A stretch of DNA of 5,882 nt from DSFO01 sp041640715 (GTDB lineage: Archaea > Thermoproteota > Thermoprotei > Gearchaeales > Gearchaeaceae): positions 1 through 5,882 of the forward strand of contig JBEPZU010000032.1 in NCBI GenBank assembly GCA_041640715.1. The letters are read 5' to 3'. A program made the position numbers and the translations under genes. The notes below the pieces were generated by a model that saw only the letters and a list, made by a program, of their open reading frames with translations, was not told where the DNA came from and searched no databases. Of this stretch, positions 1 through 5,882 are shown piece by piece. Each line of letters opens with the position of its first letter. The stretch's first letter is position 1.

Positions 1-3000
1 AGTTACGATCAATTTCCTCATACTATGACGACATATTACTACAAGAGACACTCGCTTGAACAATATCCGTGGCCAACTTTCGAAAATCCAGATTGGCTTG
101 GTAATATGCTTTTCAAAAAAGGTTGGCGCAACAACCAAACTGGGCTTTACGAAGGAGGGTTCTACAAGATAATACGAGATCAAAATAATGAACCAATAGG
201 TTTCGAAAGAAATTACGACTGCGCTTGTCCAGATAGAGTAGGTGGTAGAGGTTGTGTATTACCTCACAACCGACAAGGTCCTGAGTGCATAAGTGGATGG
301 GTACTTGATCTTGTAACTGCTACACGAATAGATGCTGTGAAATATAGTCTCGTAGATAGCTACAAAGTGGTAAAAATAGGAAACTCAAACTACTACGAAA
401 GGGTAGGTATGGATATTGATCACACCGTGCACGTTAGACAAAATCAGATATGCCACTTTAGAATAAGAAACAATATCTTAACTATTATTAACCAACAAAA
501 TTGCCCTTACGTTCCACCTAATCAAACCCAAATAAGTGTTCCCATAAGGGTGAAAGTTGATTTTCCAAATAACCCTGTTCCTGTCGGAGGATGGATAGCA
601 AAAATATGCGACGTTTCAAAATTAAACGCAAAAATAGAAGATGCATGCTCAAAGGATATAGAGCTTGTAGTAATGAGATCCAATAGTGCAGAATTGCGTA
701 TTACTAAAAACAACACCGTAGGTGAACTGATAAATGCCATAAGAAACTTAGAAGTAGACCCTTCAGTAAACACTTATGACTCTATGAAAAGAGCCTTAGA
801 AGTTCTAAAACAAAGGGCACAAAACGAAGAGATATATAAGGAAAAATACAAAGGATCATCTTATTCTGGTAACTATGAAAAAGTTATAACTGTTCCCTGT
901 AAGTCAGCAGGTGCCTTATTCTTTGTAACAGAGTCTAGTTTGGTTAGTTTAAGAAACAATGACCAAAGTGTTTTAAGTCTAGCCCAAGAGCTAGGAAGAA
1001 CAGATCTGATGCCTAATTTACAAGGAAAGCAACGCTTAGTTTTTGCTACTATTGGATTTTCTGGGCGTAAAGATTGGGGAGAAAGGCAGGAGTATGTAAA
1101 TTTACCCTCCTTGAAATTGGTTGATACAGCAAACGAAATACAACTTAGTAATGTTTGGTGGTTTCTAAGGCATAGAGAGATAGTTTATGATGCTAATGTT
1201 ATTAGTATACAATATACTGTCACCTCTCACGCTGTAGCATTTCTTAGATTTGCCAAAATTGTTATGAGCGAATACGAAAGTGGATTTTTTGGTCTATTTC
1301 AACCAAACTTAGGTTCGCTATACGTACCATCTATCTCATACTCTAGATTTCCTGAAAGCATCAATATAGACTACTTTGCTGTAGATCGTATGCTTATTAG
1401 GTGGATAGGCTTTCTAAAGGCATTTTGGACTGATCAAAATAAAAATCTAAGGGAAGATACAGAACCAAATAAAGTTCTGGATCTTATAGGTGCGGTAAGA
1501 GATAAGATATTCTACTTTTTCTTTAGTCCATCGGATAATACAGTGAAAGCTGGGTATAAATCTTCAGAAGGTTGTAGTCGGGAAGGTGTTATAGATGTAA
1601 AAAGTTTAACACCGACAATAGACTTTGGATGCAAACTTGCAGAAAAAAATCCAAATCAAAGAACCATCTACTATAACAGAAATGGCAACTTAGCAGGGTT
1701 TACTGAGTCGGAGAAAAATACATTAAGTGGAATATATGATAACTCACCTGGTTTTGCTTCGTGCGTCATAAGATACATAAGAGGTGATGATCTCATAACC
1801 GATAGTTCTTGCTTACCATACAGGTCATATGAAGGTGGCTTGGAAGGCAGAAGCACAAGAAGACGTAGAACTTTTAATTTATCTGGATATTGTTCAGGTA
1901 TACAAGGAGAAAGGACATGGAAACTAGGTGATATTGTTTATTCCATGCCAGATATAGCTGGAAATAATCCAAAGAACATCTACCACATTAGGTATTCAGA
2001 TCCTAGCTACTTTGGATATATTACGGATAACCTTTACAAACAAAGGTACACCATATTAGTTGTATCTAGTAATGATGGAATGATACACATCTTTAGGGTA
2101 GGTAGTATTAAGGAGAATAGCGACCCAGGAAAACCCATAAAAATCCAAAACTCTCCCAATGACCCTGGTAATCATCTTGTAGGTAACGAAGAGTTTGCTT
2201 TCATACCTAGAAATGCATTACCTTATCTAAAATGGTTAGATGTTCCTGAGTATTCACTTTTTTACAATGCATCTGTAGGAAGTCTTCTCCAAACAGAAGG
2301 CTTTTGCAAAATCCCCACCCTTGATTACTATGTGACTATAAAGGACGTGGATGCAGGGTTGCCCGGATGTGTTCCAAAAGGTAACAAGTGCTGGTCTACC
2401 ATTCTCATAGGCACTATGGGATTTGGTGGAAAGGAAATCACTATCGGCAACCAAGTCTTCTCTTCCTCTGTGTTTGCTTTGGATCTTACACAGTGGTTAA
2501 ACGGAACAGGACAACCCAAGCTCTTGTGGGAAGTGTCTTTGCCAGACAGAACGCTTACACTCTCTTTACCTACTTTGGCAAGAATTGTGAATAATTCCAA
2601 CGTTCAGTGGTATGTAGCCATAGGCAGTGGCTTAAAGTCTCTAACTCCCCAGTATCAATACGTAAGTCCTAAGCTTTACTTTATAAATCTTAGAGATGGA
2701 ACAATTTCTCAAGCGGTTATACCAATGCAAGGAGGAGTTGGTGCTGTAGGTGGAATAAGTGCTGTGGATGTGGATAACGACATGCAAGATGATGCTCTCT
2801 ACTTTGGAGTGTATGGCATACGTAATGGTAACAGATGGAGTGGTCTTTATAGATACTCTTTCAGAAATGGAAGCTTGAACTTGGTTATGGATCTTTCTTC
2901 TTTAGGCTCACCACCTGTTTTTGCTCAACCTTCATTTACTTTGGATGAGGATAGAAATCTGTGGGTATACTTTGGAACTGGACTTTTCTTCACCATAGGT

Positions 3001-3621
3001 GATTTGCAACCGCCTTATAACAACTACATAATAGGCATAAAGGACAGGTGTTGGGACGGTAGCTGTACCAACACAATAAACGATATAGATATTCTGGAAC
3101 CAATCTCGGTAACAGCGAGAGTTGTGGAAACCACAGAAACTTGTGTTTGCGACGCGAACGGTTGTTCTCAACGTCAAATGGTTATAACAACAGACGCTGA
3201 TCAACCTACACCTACAACTAAACAAGGCTGGGCACTAAGACTACCAGCTGGAGAAACTGTTTATACTAAATTTACAATTTATGGAGGCATAGTATTTGCG
3301 ACCTCTTATAGATTGGACTCTATTTATCCATGTGGAGCAGTAAACTATGGAGAACTGAAGTTGTATACTCTTCATTACACATCTGGAAAAGTTTCAGCAC
3401 AAATACCTGCAATTCTGTTACCTGGAGAACAAGCGCAAGGTCCATACATAACAGTACAGCCAGCTATATCGTTGGGTACTATGTTAGGTATTCCATCTTT
3501 AGCAAAGCCAGTACAGATTAAGGATGGTTTTTTATCTTTGGTACCTGTATCACGTGACACAGCTAGCTTAAGGTTGAATCCTAAGCTTGTAAAAAGGGTT
3601 ATATTATGGATAGAAAAGTGA
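1..3621 (+). CDS. pilY1: PilY1-family type IV pilus tip adhesin, 5' end outside the window
   Basis: PilY1/PilC proteins sit with the minor pilins at the type IV pilus tip and act in pilus assembly, adhesion and surface sensing. Residues here are numbered from the ATG at 25. The frame is open to base 1, that ATG has no ribosome binding site, and no signal peptide follows it, so the real start is upstream. N-terminal signs: a Cys cluster (C66, C68, C77, C88), then a block near 90-109 with TRIDA like the family's 'SGNxLNxxTxxRIDxxxxxL'. A VWA-like part follows (about 240-350), with PC at 291-292 and ATIGF at 341-345. C-terminal hallmarks come in order: RWIGFLKAF (459-467), RTIYYNR (546-552), RGD (586-588), LGDIVYSMP (634-642), SNDGMIHIF (682-690), FAFIPRNALPYLK (724-736), FALDLTQW (817-824), a DxDxDxxxD loop (D915-D923), VYFGTG (981-986) and GWALRLP (1068-1074). 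The stop overlaps the next gene by 16 bp. Family assignment is firm; the adhesive ligand is unknown. Confidence 0.93.
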   Translation, partial: SYDQFPHTMTTYYYKRHSLEQYPWPTFENPDWLGNMLFKKGWRNNQTGLYEGGFYKIIRDQNNEPIGFERNYDCACPDRVGGRGCVLPHNRQGPECISGWVLDLVTATRIDAVKYSLVDSYKVVKIGNSNYYERVGMDIDHTVHVRQNQICHFRIRNNILTIINQQNCPYVPPNQTQISVPIRVKVDFPNNPVPVGGWIAKICDVSKLNAKIEDACSKDIELVVMRSNSAELRITKNNTVGELINAIRNLEVDPSVNTYDSMKRALEVLKQRAQNEEIYKEKYKGSSYSGNYEKVITVPCKSAGALFFVTESSLVSLRNNDQSVLSLAQELGRTDLMPNLQGKQRLVFATIGFSGRKDWGERQEYVNLPSLKLVDTANEIQLSNVWWFLRHREIVYDANVISIQYTVTSHAVAFLRFAKIVMSEYESGFFGLFQPNLGSLYVPSISYSRFPESINIDYFAVDRMLIRWIGFLKAFWTDQNKNLREDTEPNKVLDLIGAVRDKIFYFFFSPSDNTVKAGYKSSEGCSREGVIDVKSLTPTIDFGCKLAEKNPNQRTIYYNRNGNLAGFTESEKNTLSGIYDNSPGFASCVIRYIRGDDLITDSSCLPYRSYEGGLEGRSTRRRRTFNLSGYCSGIQGERTWKLGDIVYSMPDIAGNNPKNIYHIRYSDPSYFGYITDNLYKQRYTILVVSSNDGMIHIFRVGSIKENSDPGKPIKIQNSPNDPGNHLVGNEEFAFIPRNALPYLKWLDVPEYSLFYNASVGSLLQTEGFCKIPTLDYYVTIKDVDAGLPGCVPKGNKCWSTILIGTMGFGGKEITIGNQVFSSSVFALDLTQWLNGTGQPKLLWEVSLPDRTLTLSLPTLARIVNNSNVQWYVAIGSGLKSLTPQYQYVSPKLYFINLRDGTISQAVIPMQGGVGAVGGISAVDVDNDMQDDALYFGVYGIRNGNRWSGLYRYSFRNGSLNLVMDLSSLGSPPVFAQPSFTLDEDRNLWVYFGTGLFFTIGDLQPPYNNYIIGIKDRCWDGSCTNTINDIDILEPISVTARVVETTETCVCDANGCSQRQMVITTDADQPTPTTKQGWALRLPAGETVYTKFTIYGGIVFATSYRLDSIYPCGAVNYGELKLYTLHYTSGKVSAQIPAILLPGEQAQGPYITVQPAISLGTMLGIPSLAKPVQIKDGFLSLVPVSRDTASLRLNPKLVKRVILWIEK
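2767..2793 (+). other. Predicted calcium-binding loop in the PilY1 propeller
   Basis: The codons spell DVDNDMQDD (residues 915-923 counted from the ATG at 25), giving the DxDxDxxxD spacing of the calcium loop known from the C-terminal domain of Pseudomonas PilY1. In that family calcium binding controls pilus extension and retraction behaviour. The acidic residues are seen directly; binding is inferred. Confidence 0.7.
3591..3598 (+). promoter_or_regulatory. Ribosome binding site of the GspH/FimT-type pilin
   Basis: AAAAAGGG lies inside the end of the PilY1 gene, 7 nt before the ATG at 3606. It supports that start, which lies upstream of the PilY1 stop and so overlaps it. Confidence 0.6.
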
Positions 3622-4097
3622 GAGGTTTAACTATGGGTGAACTTTTAATTGTAATAGTCATAATTTCCGTTTTGGCTTACATTGGTTATCAGGAGATTGA
3701 AAAAGCTGTAGCAAATCAGAGACTAAAAAACTCCACACAAACGCTAGTCACAAATTTAGAGAGAATAAAAAGGAATTCCATCACTGGAAGAGCACTCTGG
3801 GGTGCTAGCATACAAAATGACAACTCATACATTTTGTTTGAGGATACAAACGGAAACTGTAGATTGGATCAAAATGATAATAACACAAGAAGAACTATAG
3901 TAAACCTCGATCCAGGGATTAGATTTCACAACACACCATCAAGAACTATAGTATTTGACCGTAAAGGTGTAGCTCTGGAAAGTTCGAGCAATGAGGAATG
4001 TAGGCCCGCAGCATTACCTATACAACTACGTAATACATATAACAAAACTGCTACTATAACTATTGGAACTTATGGAGAAATTAGATATGCTTACTAA
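3606..4097 (+). CDS. GspH/FimT-family minor pilin (FimU-like position)
   Basis: A 163-residue prepilin. The leader is MDRKVRG, with predicted cleavage by prepilin peptidase (PilD) after G7, giving a mature protein starting LTMGELL with Glu at +5 (E12). The hydrophobic helix spans about residues 8-28. The C-terminal half has the GspH/FimT pattern: a D80-T-N-G-N84 turn leading to D88 and D91, then TIVFDRKG (114-121), and a final strand ATITIGTYGEIRY (149-161). Two cysteines, C85 and C132, could form a disulfide. The first place in a series followed by PilV, PilW and PilX matches FimU of Pseudomonas and GspH of type II secretion, where this subunit links the tip complex to the major pilin fibre (family knowledge). 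The ATG at 3606 is chosen because a later in-frame ATG at 3633 would remove the leader. It overlaps PilY1 by 16 bp and the next gene by 11 bp. FimT and FimU cannot be told apart from sequence alone. Confidence 0.88.
   Translation: MDRKVRGLTMGELLIVIVIISVLAYIGYQEIEKAVANQRLKNSTQTLVTNLERIKRNSITGRALWGASIQNDNSYILFEDTNGNCRLDQNDNNTRRTIVNLDPGIRFHNTPSRTIVFDRKGVALESSSNEECRPAALPIQLRNTYNKTATITIGTYGEIRYAY
3843..3878 (+). other. EF-hand-like loop in the GspH/FimT-type pilin
   Basis: Residues 80-91 have D at loop position 1, N at 3, N at 5, a hydrophobic Leu at 8, D at 9 and D at 12, which fits the spacing of a 12-residue calcium loop. FimT/GspH proteins often carry a D-x-N-G-N turn here, so it may be only structural. 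Confidence 0.4.
4074..4078 (+). promoter_or_regulatory. Ribosome binding site that fixes the PilV start
   Basis: GGAGA lies 8 nt before the ATG at 4087. It favours that ATG over the in-frame TTG at 4063 and ATG at 4072, neither of which leaves room for this site upstream. Confidence 0.6.
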
Positions 4098-4602
4098 GGG
4101 GAAAAAACAAAAAGGCTTTACACTAGTGGAGCTCCTAGTATCTATGCTTATTCTGATGTTTGTGATGCTAGGTTTTTTGGCAGGCATACTTCAATACACA
4201 ACATACACACTGAGAAACCAATACAGAAACGAAGCAAGCAAAATAGCTACGCAAATAGCAAATGAATTAAACTCACGACCCTTGAGTAATCCTATCTTTG
4301 GGAACATATATCCAAATAGATCTGCAGTGGATAGTAATAACAATGGTATAGCTATGTTCTGTGATCCAAACGAAACTGTAAACGTAACAGATTGTCAAAC
4401 ATTTGATAATCTAAATCTTCCTACTTTAGGACCAAATAGCGTATATAAGGGGGTAAGCTTCAATCACGGATTAATCATATTACCTTACGGTATACCTACA
4501 ATTCCTCAGCCAGTTTATGTTTGTGTATTGGTTTGGTATCAGGATCCAACAAACAACAACAGATGTGAGCATATAGCCACGCTTGTGGTCAAGGGGTATT
4601 AA
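4087..4602 (+). CDS. pilV: PilV-family minor pilin
   Basis: A 171-residue prepilin. The basic leader MLTKGKKQKG is followed by the classic FTLVELL, with predicted cleavage after G10 and Glu at +5 (E15). The hydrophobic helix runs to about residue 35. The globular part ends with VYVCVLVWYQ (143-152) and a closing strand with IATLVVKGY (163-171), as in PilV/GspI proteins, where a 'V-x-V-x-W' strand comes near the C-terminus. Four cysteines (C92, C103, C146, C160) could make two disulfides. In the minor-pilin complex PilV packs against PilW and PilX (GspI with J and K) to prime pilus assembly in the inner membrane (family knowledge). The longer frame from TTG 4063 is less likely because of the ribosome binding site before 4087. 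The start overlaps the previous stop by 11 bp, and the stop is 2 bp before the next ATG, which suggests coupled translation. Identity rests on both sequence pattern and gene order. Confidence 0.88.
   Translation: MLTKGKKQKGFTLVELLVSMLILMFVMLGFLAGILQYTTYTLRNQYRNEASKIATQIANELNSRPLSNPIFGNIYPNRSAVDSNNNGIAMFCDPNETVNVTDCQTFDNLNLPTLGPNSVYKGVSFNHGLIILPYGIPTIPQPVYVCVLVWYQDPTNNNRCEHIATLVVKGY
4330..4365 (+). other. Possible calcium-type loop in PilV
   Basis: Residues 82-93 read D at position 1, N at 3, N at 5, G at 6 and D at 12, the spacing of an EF-hand-like loop. Position 8 is Ala rather than a large hydrophobic residue and position 9 is not acidic, so this is weak. Confidence 0.25.
4591..4596 (+). 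promoter_or_regulatory. Ribosome binding site of PilW
   Basis: AAGGGG lies within the last codons of pilV, 8 nt before the ATG at 4605. Confidence 0.55.
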
Positions 4603-4604
4603 TC

Positions 4605-5618
4605 ATGAAAAGGGGTGTGACGCTTGCTGAGCTCTTGGTTGTTATAGTTATCATAGGAATTGTATCTGTTGGACTGATTACAGCTTATAGACAGGTCTTT
4701 ACACGAAGCGCATTTACCGCGGCAACAGCAAAAGACGAGCAATCTGCACAAATCTTTATAGATCAAATAATAAGAGACATACACTCGATAGGTTTTGGAA
4801 TGTGGAACAATCCGGGACGACCGGGGAGTATTCATAAAATTGGAAACATAGGGTGTGGTGGCTTAGCAAATTTCGCTACAGGTGATCAAGGCTTCTTAGC
4901 AATAGCAGAAAATTGTCAAGGCGAAAACGGAGATGAACTTTACTTTTTTAGTCTGACAGCGAGAGATTTTATAAACGCCGGCTGTTGGGGCATAGTAGAA
5001 GCAAATGGCTGTCTGAGAGTGGACTCTGCAAACTATCTGGGAAGTCAATGTGATGGTAATATATTTTTCCAAGGTAATCAAAATACACAACTCCCAAATA
5101 TAGCTCTATCACCAGCCAAAGCTTACGCAGGCTATGCTTTTTGTCAAAATAACTGCTCCTGTAAAACTTGTACTCCTTCTAGTAATTGCCAAAATGCTCT
5201 CCCTGGTACTATGGTATTTTTTAAAGGTAGTGCTGAATATTCTAAAGAGTTTGCAACCAGATATTTTCTTGAAATAGATGGAAATCAACCAAGAACGTGT
5301 GCTCCAAATACTTTTACGCTTTATAAGCAGGTGTATCCAGATAACCCTCAACCAGTACTTTCTTGCATAGGAGCCTTCAAGGTTAGGTATGTTTTGAACA
5401 ATAATGGTGTTTTATCTTATGTGGATAGTACTTCCTCTTCTCCACCAAACCTTGTGGGCATAAGGCTCTGTATAATGATACAGATAGGTACAGAGGCAAG
5501 TTTGGAACAAAACGTTCCAACATTTACCAACAACTGTGGAAATATAACAGTTGATAATGCATGGAGGAGATACAGATGGAAATTGGTAGAGGTGGATATA
5601 CCTATAAGAAACAGATGA
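4605..5618 (+). CDS. pilW: PilW-family minor pilin, cysteine-rich
   Basis: A 337-residue prepilin, in the usual size range of PilW and much larger than the other pilins here. The leader is only MKRG, with predicted cleavage after G4 giving VTLAELL and Glu at +5 (E9). The helix runs to about residue 27. After it comes the PilW-type amphipathic stretch in which IFIDQIIRDIHSIGFGMWN (about 50-68) matches the family's 'xxLxRDIRxAGYxG'. The protein ends with VEVDIPIRNR, like the 'xVxLRN' end of PilW. The globular part has 14 cysteines between C84 and C311, including a cluster C180, C184, C186, C189, C195; no CxxCH haem motif is present. The role (family knowledge, GspJ equivalent) is the core of the priming complex with PilV and PilX, and the likely contact to PilY1. 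It starts 2 bp after pilV, and the start of pilX lies inside its end. Confidence 0.9.
   Translation: MKRGVTLAELLVVIVIIGIVSVGLITAYRQVFTRSAFTAATAKDEQSAQIFIDQIIRDIHSIGFGMWNNPGRPGSIHKIGNIGCGGLANFATGDQGFLAIAENCQGENGDELYFFSLTARDFINAGCWGIVEANGCLRVDSANYLGSQCDGNIFFQGNQNTQLPNIALSPAKAYAGYAFCQNNCSCKTCTPSSNCQNALPGTMVFFKGSAEYSKEFATRYFLEIDGNQPRTCAPNTFTLYKQVYPDNPQPVLSCIGAFKVRYVLNNNGVLSYVDSTSSSPPNLVGIRLCIMIQIGTEASLEQNVPTFTNNCGNITVDNAWRRYRWKLVEVDIPIRNR
5142..5189 (+). other. Cysteine cluster in PilW
   Basis: Five cysteines fall within 16 residues (C180-x3-C-x-C-x2-C-x5-C195), separated mainly by Asn, Ser and Thr. This is a disulfide-knot-like segment or, less likely, a metal site. No known domain is recognised in it. 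Confidence 0.6.
5563..5570 (+). promoter_or_regulatory. Likely ribosome binding site of PilX
   Basis: GGAGGAGA lies inside the pilW coding sequence. Its GGAGG core ends 8 nt before the ATG at 5576, the best Shine-Dalgarno match near this junction. It also encodes Trp-Arg-Arg of PilW with common Arg codons, so chance cannot be excluded. Confidence 0.5.
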
Positions 5619-5882
5619 GGAAGAATAGAGGCGTAGCTTTGGCAACTGTCTTTACCATATCTATTGTTGTGCTTTTGGCTTTAGGTGGTATCTATTGGAT
5701 TGTCACAAACCTAATATCTGGTTCACAAACTATTAAGACATACACGAGTGTAAAGGAGGCAGCAAAAGGGGGCATTGAAGAGGCTATCATCTGGATAAGA
5801 TCAAACCAAGTAGCTCCAAATGATTGCACGGAAGGACGACCTATTCAATATAGAATAAGCGGGAACTCACAGCCAGCTAATG
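5576..5882 (+). CDS. pilX: PilX-family minor pilin, 3' end outside the window
   Basis: An open frame reaching the window end, with 102 residues visible from the ATG at 5576. After a basic segment MRKNRG comes VALATVFTISIVVLLALGG, a prepilin-type hydrophobic helix with predicted cleavage after G19. There is no Glu at mature +5 (Thr instead), as is usual for PilX and GspK, which lack the residue used to dock onto the previous subunit and therefore sit at the very tip. Next, VKEAAKGGIEEAI (59-71) fits the PilX N-terminal pattern 'AxxAAxAGIExA'. One cysteine (C84) is seen. Start choice: 5576 has a strong ribosome binding site but gives a 19-residue leader; 5615 gives a 6-residue leader and an ATGA overlap with the pilW stop, but no good site at normal spacing (GAGGTGG is 19 nt away). 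ATG 5561 is also in frame, without a site. An in-frame TAA at 5555 bounds the frame. Confidence 0.85.
   Translation, partial: MEIGRGGYTYKKQMRKNRGVALATVFTISIVVLLALGGIYWIVTNLISGSQTIKTYTSVKEAAKGGIEEAIIWIRSNQVAPNDCTEGRPIQYRISGNSQPAN

Noticed and set aside
2254..2600. Overlapping open frames on both strands (minus 2254-2454 and 2328-2600, plus 2388-2594) inside the PilY1 propeller.
   Set aside because: They lie wholly within a well-supported coding region in other frames and show no recognisable domain.
2932..3225. A 97-codon minus-strand frame rich in Cys and Tyr.
   Set aside because: It is antisense to the conserved end of PilY1 and its composition reflects the complement of that gene.
3633..3635. 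Internal ATG as the start of the GspH/FimT-type pilin.
   Set aside because: It would remove the leader and the cleavage-site Gly and begin within the mature helix.
4063..4086. TTG start giving PilV eight more residues.
   Set aside because: The ATG at 4087 has a GGAGA site 8 nt upstream and gives a normal basic 10-residue leader.
4599..4835. Minus-strand frame opposite the start of pilW with several cysteines.
   Set aside because: It is the mirror of the prepilin helix codons; nothing suggests a real product.
4854..5195. Cysteine-rich part of PilW as a c-type cytochrome segment, as in conductive filaments.
   Set aside because: No CxxCH motif occurs; the cysteines are followed by Gly, Gln, Ser, Lys, Thr and similar residues.
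5589..5595. GAGGTGG as a ribosome binding site for the ATG at 5615.
   Set aside because: The spacing of 19 nt is too long for normal initiation.
1..5882. Mobile element, CRISPR array, tRNA, riboswitch or terminator in the window.
   Set aside because: The + strand is coding almost end to end, with no spaced direct repeats, no inverted ends and no stem-loop followed by a T run noticed by eye.

Overview
The window is one stretch of a type IV pilus minor-pilin operon, read entirely on the + strand. It encodes, in order, a large PilY1-family tip adhesin whose 5' end lies outside the window, a GspH/FimT-type minor pilin, PilV, PilW, and the first part of PilX, which runs off the 3' edge. No RNA gene, mobile element, CRISPR array, repeat family, terminator or convincing promoter was seen. 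There is no intergenic space beyond 2 bp.

Organism: a Gram-negative-type bacterium with type IV pili. G+C is about 38-40%, estimated by eye from a few lines. Arginine is mostly AGA/AGG and isoleucine is often ATA. The extracellular proteins are rich in cysteine. This fits a thermophilic lineage such as Aquificota, but that placement is inference from codon use and style, not from a marker gene.

Layout: positions 1-3621 encode PilY1, with the end of a VWA-like region first and the PilY1/PilC C-terminal beta-propeller after it. Positions 3606-4097, 4087-4602 and 4605-5618 encode three class III prepilins, each with a short basic leader ending in Gly and a hydrophobic helix carrying Glu at mature position 5. 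The last gene, from about 5576 (alternatively 5615) to the window end, encodes PilX, which lacks Glu5 as GspK/PilX proteins do. All junctions overlap or nearly touch, so one polycistronic mRNA with translational coupling is likely.

How they work together (family knowledge): the four minor pilins, equivalent to GspH-I-J-K, form a priming and tip complex in the inner membrane. PilY1 associates with it, and together they start pilus assembly and sit at the pilus tip, where PilY1 contributes to adhesion or surface sensing. The order here, pilY1 before the pilins, differs from the Pseudomonas aeruginosa order fimU-pilV-pilW-pilX-pilY1. I do not see an undescribed system. The points worth a second look are the divergent VWA region of PilY1, the cysteine-rich PilW, possible calcium loops in three tip proteins, and the start of PilX.
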